Source of the DNA: Ruminococcus sp. UBA4383
GTDB lineage: Bacteria; Bacillota; Clostridia; Oscillospirales; Ruminococcaceae
Direction of reading: 5' to 3'
Assembly (NCBI GenBank): GCA_002389995.1
Contig: DGRR01000096.1
Coordinates: forward strand, 1 to 21,329
DNA length: 21,329 nt
Shown here: positions 1 through 9,564 of the stretch, one piece after another
Numbering within the stretch: position 1 is the first letter of the stretch
How the letters are laid out: each line of letters opens with the position of its first letter
Notes under the pieces: model-generated
Database searches by the model: none
Seen by the model: the letters and a program-made list of their open reading frames with translations, nothing else
Told to the model about the DNA's origin: nothing
Translations under genes and position numbers: made by a program

Positions 1-2448
1 AAATACAAACGGATATTCAAGTCCCTTTGATGCATGAATCGTCTGTACTGTCACATAATCGCCCGAAGGTGCGGAGGCTTTGCCTTCCTCATCTTTTTTT
101 ATTTTTATTATTCTGTCGATATGCCTCAGAAATCCGCCGAGACCGTTATTGCCTTCAACAGAAGAATTTTCGTCATAATTAGCTGCATACTGTATAAGTG
201 AGCGGAGATTGGCACGTTTTTTCTCTCCGTCACTGTAAAGCTGCATAACAGGTATAAAGTCCGTATCCTCATAGACAGAGTTGATAAGTTCGCTCAATGT
301 CATTGTTACCGAGTCAAGCCTGTATCTGTCAAGTGAATCGAGGAAATCTCCTATTCTCTGCAAAAGGATTATATCGCTGAATCCATTGTATCCGCCGTCA
401 GCAATATCACGCAGTAGTGAATACAATGCCCTTTCGTTGTCGAATGATTTTATATATGCTATTTCCCCTGCCGTGAACATATACATGGGCGACATAAGCA
501 CCGCAGTCAGAGGAATATCAAGCAGAGGATTGTTTATTATTCTCAGCAGGTCAATAAGTATTGATATTTCACGGGATTTGAGATAGCCTTTTTTTTCCGC
601 ACCTTTTGCGTCTATTCCCCTTATTGAAAGTTGTTTTACATATTCAGCGGAGAATTTATTTTTTCTTACAAGTATACAGAAATCGGAAGGGCGGCATGGT
701 CTGATTCTGCCTTTTTCGTCAAGAACGGGATAATTATTTTTTATCATCTCGGCTATTTTTTCGGCAGTATAGGCAGCTTCGGGATTTTCAGCCCTTTCGG
801 AATATTTATCTTCGTCATCGCTGTCGTTTTCGGGTTCATCGTCATTGATAAAGGCTATATGTGTTTTGCAGTCGGGAATGTCCTTATATTTTTCCGCACC
901 GAAATAAAGCTTTTCATCGTCATTGTAGTTGATATCGCCGCATTTTTCGGACATGATATTTGAGAACAGGTAATTTATGAAATCAATTGCAATTTCAGAT
1001 GTTCTGAAATTCTTATTCAGCACTACCGACTGATTTTTACTTTTACTATCCTTGTCATATTTTTCTGAACTTCTGAATGTGGATATAAAATTCTTCGGAT
1101 TTGCAAGTCTGAAACCGTATATTGACTGCTTCACATCTCCGACAAGGAAAACATTATCACCGTACATGGGATTATTGTTTTCATCTTTTCTGAAATTTCT
1201 TGAAAGAAGTTTGAAAATCATATCCTGTTTGTTGTTTGAATCCTGATATTCGTCAATCATGATTATATCATAATTCTGTGATATATTTCTGGCAGTTTCG
1301 GACTGAATGACATTTCCGTCCTCATCGAAATCCGAAAGAAGTTCAAGTGTAAGCCTTTCACCGTCATCGAAACTGAGGGCATTTTTTTCGATTTTTCTTT
1401 CCCATATAAATTCGTGATATTTTTTAATTACCTCAGTCAGAACTTTTGTAACCTCAGCGGATTCACAGAAATCGCTTTCGGCAGCGACAGCACTTTTCAC
1501 AACCTGTCTTACAATCTTTATATATTCAGTACGTTTTGCCGCATATACGTCATTCAGTTCACGGTTGCATTCGGTATTCTTGGAAATTCTGACTTTATCG
1601 TCAAAGCGGACAAATCTTTCGGCATCATTTTCATTCGGCAGACTATTATTTTCAAAAATATCAAGAATTTCCTGAATCTTATCGTTTTCATTCTCGGACT
1701 GGTCTTTTGATTTTACTGCAACGGCAACAGTATATATATCGGGAAATATTTTTGGAATAAGCTGTACGCTTTCATCGGAGAGCATTTTTGCCCTTCTGAT
1801 TTTTTTAACACATGAATCAATGAAAAGCCTGTAATACACTGATTCCCTGAAATCCTTTGCATATTCCATATTTGCCTTTTCGAGCCATTTGTCACGGTAA
1901 GCCTCTGATTCGAGAAATTCGTCAACACAGTTTATAACATCTATAAGTCTTTTTTCGTTTGATATACAGAATTTATCATAGAGAAAAGATATTTTATCAT
2001 TTTCATTTTCGCAGTAATAGTCGATAAGGTCGTCCATAGCCTGAGATTTGAGAACTTTATTGTCAATATCGTCAAGGACGGTAAATCCTGATGTAACGCC
2101 CTGTTCCTCTATATTATCCCTTATAAGGTCGAAACAGAATGAATTTATTGTGCATATCTTTGCATTTTTGAGGTGTACCTGCTGTTCAAGGAGATACTTG
2201 TCTGAGGGATTATCGTTTATAAGTTTTGACAGGTTTCTTTCAAGACGCTTTTTAAGTTCGGAGGCGGCATCATTTGTAAAAGTAACGATAATTATTCTGT
2301 CAGCCCTTACGCCCTTTTCGGGGTCAGCGATTATCTTTGAGATTCTTTCGGTAAGCACGGCAGTTTTTCCGCTTCCTGCGGCAGCCGAAACGATTATGGA
2401 AGTATTTTCCGCATTTATTGCATCTTCCTGCTGTTTTGTCCAAGGCAT
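1..2448 (-). CDS. addA: ATP-dependent helicase/nuclease subunit A (AddA), 3' end beyond the window
   Basis: The reading frame is open for all 816 codons from ATG at 2448 to the left edge, so the protein is cut off by the window. In Firmicutes, AddA is the UvrD-like 3'-5' helicase and nuclease subunit of AddAB, which resects double-strand breaks for recombination. The N-terminus reads MPWTKQQEDAINAE (Q motif), followed by Walker A AAAGSGKT at residues 22-29. Motif Ia (IIIVTFTNDAASELKKR), the Walker B/motif II segment IIMIDEYQDSN, motif III (VGDVKQSIYGFR) and motif V (TIHASKGLEYPFVF, at the edge) all follow. AddA is usually about 1200 residues, so the C-terminal RecB-type nuclease domain should lie to the left. 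The start is supported by an AAAGGAGTG SD that overlaps the end of addB, 13 nt upstream, which indicates one mRNA and coupled translation. Confidence 0.95.
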   Translation of the reverse strand, partial: MPWTKQQEDAINAENTSIIVSAAAGSGKTAVLTERISKIIADPEKGVRADRIIIVTFTNDAASELKKRLERNLSKLINDNPSDKYLLEQQVHLKNAKICTINSFCFDLIRDNIEEQGVTSGFTVLDDIDNKVLKSQAMDDLIDYYCENENDKISFLYDKFCISNEKRLIDVINCVDEFLESEAYRDKWLEKANMEYAKDFRESVYYRLFIDSCVKKIRRAKMLSDESVQLIPKIFPDIYTVAVAVKSKDQSENENDKIQEILDIFENNSLPNENDAERFVRFDDKVRISKNTECNRELNDVYAAKRTEYIKIVRQVVKSAVAAESDFCESAEVTKVLTEVIKKYHEFIWERKIEKNALSFDDGERLTLELLSDFDEDGNVIQSETARNISQNYDIIMIDEYQDSNNKQDMIFKLLSRNFRKDENNNPMYGDNVFLVGDVKQSIYGFRLANPKNFISTFRSSEKYDKDSKSKNQSVVLNKNFRTSEIAIDFINYLFSNIMSEKCGDINYNDDEKLYFGAEKYKDIPDCKTHIAFINDDEPENDSDDEDKYSERAENPEAAYTAEKIAEMIKNNYPVLDEKGRIRPCRPSDFCILVRKNKFSAEYVKQLSIRGIDAKGAEKKGYLKSREISILIDLLRIINNPLLDIPLTAVLMSPMYMFTAGEIAYIKSFDNERALYSLLRDIADGGYNGFSDIILLQRIGDFLDSLDRYRLDSVTMTLSELINSVYEDTDFIPVMQLYSDGEKKRANLRSLIQYAANYDENSSVEGNNGLGGFLRHIDRIIKIKKDEEGKASAPSGDYVTVQTIHASKGLEYPFVF

Positions 2449-2461
2449 AAAATCACTCCTT

Positions 2462-5400
2462 TCATTCTTTCATATCGAGAATTTCCTGAGCCTTGCGGAC
2501 TTCATCTTCATCGGGCGTGCGTGGATTTCTGAGGTCAACATTACCGCATATATCCATATATCCGCAGAAATCGCAGGGGAAATCCTTTTTTTCCTTCAAC
2601 GGGTCAGCCGATACATCTCCGCTGAGGAGGGATTCAGCCATTTCAACGAGTTTTCCGTAGGTATATTCTTTAAGTTTCTGCATACCCTCGCTTGAAATAC
2701 AGCTTGATTTTTTGTCAATATTTCCGTTCTTGCACAATTTTGCGGGGATATAATTTCCGCCGCCGCCTTTTTCCATAGCGTTTATTATTTTTTTGTCTCC
2801 GAGTATAATGCCCGTAGTTTTGAGTTTTGAGTTTACTTCTGACTGGTTGAAACTTTTATCCTTTGAATCAGCGAGGTCAAGTTCCTTTATTCTTATGGGA
2901 GTATACAGAACTCCTGCAGGGGTATATCCGTCATAGATTCCGCCTGTATCCGCTGCTGCAAAGAGATACAGAAGCATCTGCATATTAAGACCTGATGCAA
3001 GTTTTTCGCTGTTTATTTCTTTTTTACTGCTTTTATAGTCAACGATACGCATATATTTCTTATCATCTATGATACATTCGTCAGCACGGTCTATCTGTCC
3101 TGAAAAGCGCAGGATATTTCCTTTTCCGAAAGGGAGAGTCACGGATTTTTCGTCTTTTATTTTGATTTCGTGAGCCATAGGCTTGAAATCCGATGCCATG
3201 AGAGAATTTTGTGTATGTATCATTACATTTGAAATTCCGTCAGTAAGTTTTTTGAATATAAAATTAAATCTTGCAGTTTTTCCGAACTCGCCTGCGAGGT
3301 TTTTATCCCTGTATTTTTCGGCATTTTTCTTTATTTCGTCAGAAATCTGTTCATAGCTCAGAGATATAAACTCCTCTTTTGTGCGTGGGGCAAGGATACC
3401 TCTGAAACATTCATGAACTATATCTCCTGCGATACGCACATCAATATCAACCTTTTCATAGGTATGAAGCTTAAGAATACTGCTGCAAAAATACATGAAA
3501 TGGCATCTGTTATAGTTTTCGAGGGCAGTAGGCGATATATAGAGCGGGTCAAATCTTTTAAGTTTTTCCATAACAGACCTGTCAACTTTATAGTCCTGAG
3601 AAAATTCCGAACGGTTTATAATTCTGCCGATTCTGCTGTTATAATTTTTGTCTGATGTGAGTATTTTTTCTATTGCGGCAATACAGCCGTCATTTCTCCT
3701 GAAATCCTGCATATATCTGTAAAATGCCGAATGGAGCGTAACAGCGTAGTAATCGGGAGTTATATTGTCCTCTGTGATAACCTTGTCCTCACAGTCAAAC
3801 ATATTTATAATATCCCCTATGACCTGCGAGGGATATTTTGCCTGTCCTGAAAGGTCTGAAAGCGGATAGCTTATATAGAGTTTTTCCGATGCAGTCGAAA
3901 GTGTCTTATAAACTATAAGTCTTTCCGAAGCGATGAGGTCCGACAAAGGTCTTGAAATTTCTATACCTTTTTCGGAGAGTTTTTCCTTGTCAAGCTCTGA
4001 AAAAAGCCCGTGAAGGCTTACCTGATTGGGGAAATCGCCTTCTGTTGAACCCATGGCAAAAAGTATTTTCGGAGCATTAAGCCTTGCAGTTCTTGCTGAT
4101 GCAGCAATAACGCTGTCGATTGTCTGGGGCGGTACGGAATATTTTAATCCTGCTGTCATTGAACGAATAATCCTTGAAAGTTCAGCAAAACTTATTTCCT
4201 TTTCTCCTATCACAGAAACTATGCTGTCGAAAATATCCATAAGGCACGACCATAATTTTTTTATTTCCGATGCGGCATAGTCCTTGTTTTCCTTTATCAA
4301 TTTTAACATAAGTGAAGCGATATTGCGTTCAATATTACATTCCACAAGATATGCATAGAGATAACGGCAGTATTCTTCTGCCGGACGGTCTTTTCTGACT
4401 TTTTTTCTGAGTTTGTAAACGGGAGTTATAATATTTTCTCTCATTTTCTCTATAAGTTCAAGGTCATCATCTTTCGCCTTAAACGGAGAGAGCCACATAT
4501 CCCCGTCAACGCCCCATTTATAGCAGTAATTTTCAAGTATTGCGGCATCTTCGAGGGATATTCCGCTTATACCGCATTTTATCATTTTGAATATCTGTTC
4601 GGAGTGCAGTTTTTTTGCGGAAAGTATGTCGAGGAGTGTTGTGAAAAATACCATTAAAGGAGTATTGACCGCAGATTTTTCGGTACTCATAAAAAATGGT
4701 ATGTCATATCTTTCAAAAGCGGCTTTCAGTATTCCTTCATAGGGCTGTATATTGTTTGAAAGTACGGCAATATCGCCGTATTTAAGGTTTTTGTCATCAT
4801 GTATAAGTCTTTTTATGGTTGCACACACATAATCGACTTCGCTGTACATATCCCTTGCTTCAAAGATATGGAAATTTTGGGGTTTGGGAGCATTTTCCGG
4901 CCGGGCTTTGAAATTTCTCATTATATGCTCGCTGATATATTCAAGGTCATCATGTCTGAAACGCTTGCTTTTTCCGCATTTTGTGACTTTGTACTCAATA
5001 TTTTCATTTCTGCATATTGAAGCAATAGTGCGGAAAGTTCTGTTTACCGTTTCAAAAAGCGTGAAATCCCCTGCATACGGGTTGTCAGTCCTGAGAGTTA
5101 TGACTGTATTTGCGGCAGATGATATAATTATTTTAATCATGTCAATCTGGTCACCCGTAAAGCTTTCAAATTCATCTATATAGACGTTTTTCCCCTTGAA
5201 ATACTGATGCAGGTTTGCTATATGTGCGGCAACACGGATATTTTCAAAATTATCCTTGAAACCGTATTCCTGCATAAGCCTTTCATATTCATAATATACA
5301 TCAGCGATGTCATTGGTTTTGTCGGATAATTTTTTTTCTGCGAAAATTGCGCTGCTGCGGAGCGTATCAGGAGTTATGCCTGAACGCTTCATATCGTTTA

Positions 5401-5776
5401 TAAGGTCAAGAACTTCCTCCGCAAAGCCGTTATGTGTACTCTGTCTGCGAAAAAAACTGAACTGCTCAGGTTTTTTTCTTACTGCCGAAACAGCCTGATA
5501 TATAAGTATCATTCTTGCATATTCGTCAGCATATTCGCCATGCCTGTCGGGTTCACCGAAATCCTGAAACAACTGTCTTGCAATACCTGTAAAGCTTGTT
5601 GAAATCAGCTTGTTGAATTCCACTGAGCCGAGATAAAAATAAAGACTTTTATCAAATTCATATGAATACTGTTCTGGGACAAGAACTATCTGTTTTGAAC
5701 TGTTTCCTGCTTTTATGCGTTCAAACATGAGAGTAGTTTTTCCGCTGCCTGAGCCACCCGTAATAAATTCTACCAT
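2462..5776 (-). CDS. addB: ATP-dependent helicase/deoxyribonuclease subunit B (AddB)
   Basis: This is the AddB subunit of the AddAB (RexBA-like) end-resection complex. It has 1104 residues, close to the family size of about 1150. Walker A GGSGSGKT sits at residues 7-14, right at the N-terminus as expected for AddB. The C-terminal RecB-like nuclease domain shows the iron-sulfur cysteines: C758 (in NRCHFMYFC) and the distal C1068-x2-C1071-x5-C1077. Between them are GDIVHECF and IVDYKSS, which supply nuclease-motif His, Asp and Lys residues. The helicase motifs are otherwise degenerate, typical of AddB. The SD is AGGTGGG about 4 nt before the ATG. addA follows after 13 nt. I found no convincing promoter in the short gap upstream, where the terminator of the preceding gene lies. 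Identification is secure from the motifs and the addB-addA order. Confidence 0.95.
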   Translation of the reverse strand: MVEFITGGSGSGKTTLMFERIKAGNSSKQIVLVPEQYSYEFDKSLYFYLGSVEFNKLISTSFTGIARQLFQDFGEPDRHGEYADEYARMILIYQAVSAVRKKPEQFSFFRRQSTHNGFAEEVLDLINDMKRSGITPDTLRSSAIFAEKKLSDKTNDIADVYYEYERLMQEYGFKDNFENIRVAAHIANLHQYFKGKNVYIDEFESFTGDQIDMIKIIISSAANTVITLRTDNPYAGDFTLFETVNRTFRTIASICRNENIEYKVTKCGKSKRFRHDDLEYISEHIMRNFKARPENAPKPQNFHIFEARDMYSEVDYVCATIKRLIHDDKNLKYGDIAVLSNNIQPYEGILKAAFERYDIPFFMSTEKSAVNTPLMVFFTTLLDILSAKKLHSEQIFKMIKCGISGISLEDAAILENYCYKWGVDGDMWLSPFKAKDDDLELIEKMRENIITPVYKLRKKVRKDRPAEEYCRYLYAYLVECNIERNIASLMLKLIKENKDYAASEIKKLWSCLMDIFDSIVSVIGEKEISFAELSRIIRSMTAGLKYSVPPQTIDSVIAASARTARLNAPKILFAMGSTEGDFPNQVSLHGLFSELDKEKLSEKGIEISRPLSDLIASERLIVYKTLSTASEKLYISYPLSDLSGQAKYPSQVIGDIINMFDCEDKVITEDNITPDYYAVTLHSAFYRYMQDFRRNDGCIAAIEKILTSDKNYNSRIGRIINRSEFSQDYKVDRSVMEKLKRFDPLYISPTALENYNRCHFMYFCSSILKLHTYEKVDIDVRIAGDIVHECFRGILAPRTKEEFISLSYEQISDEIKKNAEKYRDKNLAGEFGKTARFNFIFKKLTDGISNVMIHTQNSLMASDFKPMAHEIKIKDEKSVTLPFGKGNILRFSGQIDRADECIIDDKKYMRIVDYKSSKKEINSEKLASGLNMQMLLYLFAAADTGGIYDGYTPAGVLYTPIRIKELDLADSKDKSFNQSEVNSKLKTTGIILGDKKIINAMEKGGGGNYIPAKLCKNGNIDKKSSCISSEGMQKLKEYTYGKLVEMAESLLSGDVSADPLKEKKDFPCDFCGYMDICGNVDLRNPRTPDEDEVRKAQEILDMKE

Positions 5777-5806
5777 AATCCCACCTGCTTTAATTTAATA
5801 ACTGAA

Positions 5807-5838
5807 AAAATATGCATACCATAAGGTATGCATATTTT
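5807..5838 (-). terminator. Palindromic terminator after the GH25 gene
   Basis: A perfect 14-bp inverted repeat (AAAATATGCATACC, loop ATAA, GGTATGCATATTTT) begins a few bases after the GH25 stop codon. On the minus strand it ends in a run of six T. It fits an intrinsic terminator that separates the muramidase from addB. The stem is A/T-rich with only a small G/C core, so strength is uncertain. Confidence 0.7.
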
Positions 5839-5843
5839 AATTA

Positions 5844-7496
5844 TCAGAAACCGTTTTTGTGATATTCTTCCATTACTGATGCAAAGTCTCTGCTGCTCTT
5901 GCTTACAGTGAATGATGTTTCAATTCCGTCTATTGAAACGCTGCTTGAATATTCCCAGATACCGTATTTAGGATTGGGAGCGAACTGAGGCTTTGTATCG
6001 CCGTAACTTGAAATAAGGATATCAAAGTCATCAAATACCTTGCCTGAAAGCTTTGTATTGAAGAAATCGAGGTAGCTGTAAATTCCCACATACATATCAC
6101 TGCCCTGAACTTCGTTGCAGAATGCTGAAACTATTGCAGAAACTTCATCAACGGACATATTCTCGTAGACATCTCCGCCAATCTGGAGATATATGGGATA
6201 TTCAAACTTCATGCCTTCGATTGTCTTTTTGAGTGTCTTTGCTTCTTCAACAGCTTCTTCCTCGTTTAATGCTGATGTAATCCAGTAAGCACCAACTCCG
6301 AGACCTGCGTCCTTTGCACCGCTGTAATTGAGTTCAAAGTTCTCATTTATATAGGAGTCACCGTTTCCGATGCCGTTTCCTGCATTTATGATAGCGTAGT
6401 CATAACCGCCGTCCTTCACATAATTCCAGTCGAGGACTTCCGCACCGATATATTCAACGCCTTTGATTGAATCATCAGCCTTTGTTACGGTTGTTGAAGG
6501 AGTAGATGAAGTTTTTGCAGTTGTTGATTCTGCGGGCTGGACGGGTGAAAGTGAGCCGTCCTCATTTTTTCTGTATGTATTGGGAGCAATAGCAACGGGG
6601 TAGTTATAATATCCGTGGTTGAGGTCTACATCACCGTTTATTCCGTTTACACGACCTGTTGAAGAATACTGCCATATACCGTATGCACCGTTGAATGCGG
6701 GGTGAGCTGCGCCGAAATGTGCAACCCATACGGCATATTTGCTGAGTACGTCCTGATAAACCTTGCTGCTGAGGAAATATGCTGAACTGTAAACACCTAC
6801 ATAGTAGCCTTTTTCTTCGAGTGTCTTACAGAAAGCATCAACCATAGCCGAGATTGTAGCTGTTGAAAGGTATTCCTGCGAGGGGTCTTCGATATCGAAA
6901 TAAATGGGATAATCGTAGTCATATTCCTTTATTATCTGATAGCAGGTTTCAGCCTCACGCTTGGCATCTTCAACTGTCTGAGCGTAGCTGTACCAGTAAA
7001 CACCTACATCAATTCCGACAGCCTTAGCCTGCTGTACGTTATAATCGAAAGTGGGGTCTTTCTGGGAAAGTTCCCTGCCGTATCCTGCACGCATGATAGC
7101 AAACTCAACGCCTGCATCTTTTACAGCCTGCCAGTTTACAGTACCCTGCCACTGTGAAACGTCAATACCCCATGATTCCTTGGTAAGAGATTCCTGAGGA
7201 ACAGCCTGAGTAGTTTCGGGGGGAGCTTCGGTAGTCGCCTGAGTTGTAACGGGTGGTTCTTCGGGTTCTTCGGGAGCGTTTTCAGCTCCCTTATATGCGT
7301 CATAGATGTCAAAAACGTTGAAAGGTTCATCAGAAGTATCTGATGTGTAGAAAGTCACGGGAACTTTTGCTTTACTTACTGCCGAAAATGTGTTATAATA
7401 GTCAGCGTATGCAGGCATTGCGAAAGATGCGGCTGCTGCTGTGCAGGCTATACTGCCTGATACGATTGCAGAAAGTAACTTTTTGGATAAACTCAT
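5844..7496 (-). CDS. Secreted GH25 muramidase with a second, degenerate GH25 domain
   Basis: A 550-residue exported protein. It has a signal peptide (residues 1-31, cleavage likely after AYA), a Thr/Pro/Glu linker at about 75-105, a GH25 domain at about 108-298, a Ser/Thr linker at about 320-340, and a second GH25-like domain at about 345-535. GH25 enzymes cut the MurNAc-GlcNAc bond of peptidoglycan. The first domain keeps the family's acidic residues: D112 in GIDVSQWQG, D201 and E203 in FDIED, and D291 in DVDLN. The second keeps the fold signature (AGLGVGAYW, YGIWEYSS) but reads GAEV, LQIG and ETSF at those sites, so it is probably not catalytic. The SD AAGGAG lies about 10 nt before the start. 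The likely role is wall remodelling or lysis of competitors; no wall-anchoring signal is visible. Confidence 0.9.
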   Translation of the reverse strand: MSLSKKLLSAIVSGSIACTAAAASFAMPAYADYYNTFSAVSKAKVPVTFYTSDTSDEPFNVFDIYDAYKGAENAPEEPEEPPVTTQATTEAPPETTQAVPQESLTKESWGIDVSQWQGTVNWQAVKDAGVEFAIMRAGYGRELSQKDPTFDYNVQQAKAVGIDVGVYWYSYAQTVEDAKREAETCYQIIKEYDYDYPIYFDIEDPSQEYLSTATISAMVDAFCKTLEEKGYYVGVYSSAYFLSSKVYQDVLSKYAVWVAHFGAAHPAFNGAYGIWQYSSTGRVNGINGDVDLNHGYYNYPVAIAPNTYRKNEDGSLSPVQPAESTTAKTSSTPSTTVTKADDSIKGVEYIGAEVLDWNYVKDGGYDYAIINAGNGIGNGDSYINENFELNYSGAKDAGLGVGAYWITSALNEEEAVEEAKTLKKTIEGMKFEYPIYLQIGGDVYENMSVDEVSAIVSAFCNEVQGSDMYVGIYSYLDFFNTKLSGKVFDDFDILISSYGDTKPQFAPNPKYGIWEYSSSVSIDGIETSFTVSKSSRDFASVMEEYHKNGF

Positions 7497-7598
7497 TGGA
7501 TTTTTTCTCTCCTTTTTTCAATGACGAATTTCTCTTATGCACGAGAAACTCAAAAATTCCTTTTTTTGATTACAATTCAATTACAAATTACTTTCTGA

Positions 7599-7627
7599 AT
7601 TATAACACAACGCATTTACAAATGCAA
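7599..7627 (-). promoter_or_regulatory. Promoter of the GH25 gene
   Basis: On the minus strand, TTGCAT (7622-7627) and TATAAT (7599-7604) are separated by exactly 17 nt. The transcript would start near 7592, giving a leader of about 95 nt that includes a small hairpin (TTTCTC/GAGAAA, 7529-7548). Confidence 0.7.
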
Positions 7628-7722
7628 GCTTTTAATTCAAAAATAAAAAAAGTTGTGCATATTTCACTAATTTTATTTCACAATTCAGTACATAATATAT
7701 GCACTAAAACGGAGGTTTTATG

Positions 7723-8670
7723 ATGAAAGAATTTACAATCAACAAAAATGACAGCGGACAGAGAATAGACAAATTTGTAACAAAAGCTCTGCCCGAACTC
7801 CCGAAAAGTATGATGTATAAGCTTTTCAGGAAAAAAGATATAAAAATAAACGGTAAAAAATGTAACATATCCGATATCTTATCCGAGGGCGATAATGTAA
7901 GAATCTATGTCAGAGATGAAGTATCCGCAGTCCGTACTGCTGATACGGGATTTCTTACAGCTTCCGATGAGCTTAGAATAGCCTATGAGGACGAAAATAT
8001 ATTAATCGCCTGTAAGCCGAAAGGTCTTGATTCACATTCAAACGGCGAAACACATTCGGATACATTAATCGACAGAATTAAAAAATATCTCTTTAATAAA
8101 GGCGAATACAATCCGCAGAATGAAAATTCATTTTCCCCCGCACTTTGCAGCCGTCTTGACAGAAATACCTCAGGACTTGTCATAGCCGCTAAAAATGCCG
8201 CCTCCCTGCGTGAAATAAATTCCGCAGTCAGAAACGGCACAATCCACAAAATCTATCACTGCATAACAGTCGCAAAACCTCCGAAAGACTGCGATATTAT
8301 TACAGCCTACCATAAAAAGGACGATACAAGAAATATCGTCCGCATATCTGATGAATATGCGGACGGCTTTAAAGAAATAAAAACAGGCTATAAAATTCTT
8401 AAAGAGAAAAAAGGCTTGTATCTTGTTGAAGTAACGCTTTATACAGGGCGCACTCATCAGATAAGGGCACATCTTTCACATATAGGCGCACCCGTTCTCG
8501 GTGACGGAAAATACGGCAATACCGCATTAAACAAGCGTTACGGAGTATTTTATCAGGAACTTTGTGCCTGCTCCCTCAAATTTGAACTTGATGAAAATTC
8601 AGAGCTTGCATATCTCAACAGCATTAATGTAAATTCGCCTGCTCCTGAATTTGAAAAAAGATTTAATTAG
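7723..8670 (+). CDS. RluA-family pseudouridine synthase (RluC/RluD-like)
   Basis: This enzyme isomerises specific uridines in RNA, probably 23S rRNA, to pseudouridine. It has 315 residues from the second ATG. An N-terminal S4 RNA-binding domain occupies about residues 11-65 (SGQRIDKFV, then KKDIKINGKK). The RluA catalytic motif SRLDRNTSGL carries the nucleophilic Asp at about residue 146. The family motif GRTHQIRAHLSHIGAPVLGD follows near the C-terminus. Two tandem ATGs occur at 7720 and 7723. The GGAGG SD at 7711-7715 is 4 nt from the first and 7 nt from the second, so I prefer 7723. Which uridine is modified cannot be told from sequence; RluA, RluC and RluD paralogues look alike. Its stop region overlaps that of tyrA by 8 bp, and no terminator is visible. 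Confidence 0.9.
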   Translation: MKEFTINKNDSGQRIDKFVTKALPELPKSMMYKLFRKKDIKINGKKCNISDILSEGDNVRIYVRDEVSAVRTADTGFLTASDELRIAYEDENILIACKPKGLDSHSNGETHSDTLIDRIKKYLFNKGEYNPQNENSFSPALCSRLDRNTSGLVIAAKNAASLREINSAVRNGTIHKIYHCITVAKPPKDCDIITAYHKKDDTRNIVRISDEYADGFKEIKTGYKILKEKKGLYLVEVTLYTGRTHQIRAHLSHIGAPVLGDGKYGNTALNKRYGVFYQELCACSLKFELDENSELAYLNSINVNSPAPEFEKRFN

Positions 8671-9514
8671 GCTGACCCTGACGGTGGCGGAGGTTATCCT
8701 CTTTGAGTTTTCTTCCCTCTGCGATAAGTTCACGCATTTTTTCGGGGTCACTGTTGTAAAGTGCATCGCTGTACTTATGGAGATTGTCTATCAGGGTTTC
8801 AAGTTCAAACAATAAATTTTCACGGTTCTGCATAAACAAATCCGCCCACATTTTCTCATTCATGGTTGCGATTCTCGTCATATCCTGAAAGCTTCCTCCG
8901 CTGAATCCGCATTCAAGACCGAGTTCAGGGCTTTTGACGTATGCACTTGAAACGATATGTGCAAGCTGTGAAGTATAGGCTATCATTTTATCGTGATTTT
9001 CGGGAGTGGTAACGACAATTTTCCCCGCACCGATTTCCTTTGCAAGACCTGTGAGAATTTCGGTATCTTTCGGGTCATCATCTTCAAAAGGTGCAACAAT
9101 AAAATTCGCCTTGCAGAACAAATCGGGGGTACTGTTTGAATATCCGCCGAACTCTTTTCCTGCCATGGGGTGAATACCCATATAGCGCATACCGTTATTT
9201 ACAGCAATTTTCCTCATTCTTTCGGAGAAACTGCCCTTTATTCCGCAAACGTCCGTAACGAGAGTATTTTTATCCATTTTGTCCGCATTTTCGCTGAAAT
9301 ATTTTTCTGCGGTATCGGGGAAAAGTGCAATTATAATCAAATCAAATCCGCTGTAATCTCCTGTAAATACGTCATCAACCGCAACATCACGCATAGCGGC
9401 TTCTTCAATATCTTGTTTCAAATCACTTCCGACAACGAAATGATTTGTATATTTTTTCAGAGCCTTGCATACCGAACCGCCTATAAGTCCGAGTCCCACA
9501 ACCAAAATCTTCAT
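8663..9514 (-). CDS. tyrA: Prephenate dehydrogenase
   Basis: TyrA oxidatively decarboxylates prephenate to 4-hydroxyphenylpyruvate with NAD(P)+, the committed step to tyrosine. The 283-residue protein opens with a Rossmann motif, VVGLGLIGGS (residues 5-14). It then shows D89 in TDVCG, the prephenate-binding HPMAGKEFGG with H115, SQLAHIVSSA with H186, and FQDMTRIA near residue 209. There is no chorismate mutase domain and no ACT domain, so this is the short monofunctional form. The frame could extend upstream to 9553, but AAAGGA about 9 nt before MKILVVG fixes the start at 9514, and the extension would run through a hairpin. It lies downstream of the radical SAM gene on the same strand, separated by 59 nt holding that hairpin. 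Confidence 0.93.
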   Translation of the reverse strand: MKILVVGLGLIGGSVCKALKKYTNHFVVGSDLKQDIEEAAMRDVAVDDVFTGDYSGFDLIIIALFPDTAEKYFSENADKMDKNTLVTDVCGIKGSFSERMRKIAVNNGMRYMGIHPMAGKEFGGYSNSTPDLFCKANFIVAPFEDDDPKDTEILTGLAKEIGAGKIVVTTPENHDKMIAYTSQLAHIVSSAYVKSPELGLECGFSGGSFQDMTRIATMNEKMWADLFMQNRENLLFELETLIDNLHKYSDALYNSDPEKMRELIAEGRKLKEDNLRHRQGQPN

Positions 9515-9535
9515 ATAATCAAATCCTTTCCTACA

Positions 9536-9564
9536 AATATTCCCCGCATACACGGGGAAATATT
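9536..9564 (-). terminator. Hairpin between the radical SAM gene and tyrA
   Basis: AATATTCCCCG and CGGGGAAATATT form a stem of about 11 bp with one bulged base around a 6-nt loop. On the minus strand it lies just after the radical SAM stop and before the tyrA SD. The T tract that follows is poor (TATTTG), so it may be a leaky terminator or an mRNA processing or stability element. Confidence 0.45.

Noticed and set aside
2048..2695. 215-codon plus-strand open frame
   Set aside because: It lies opposite addA and the end of addB, whose motifs are certain, and it lacks an SD or any recognisable domain.
7343..7723. 126-codon plus-strand frame before the pseudouridine synthase
   Set aside because: It covers the antisense of the GH25 signal peptide and the intergenic promoter region, with no SD and no domain.
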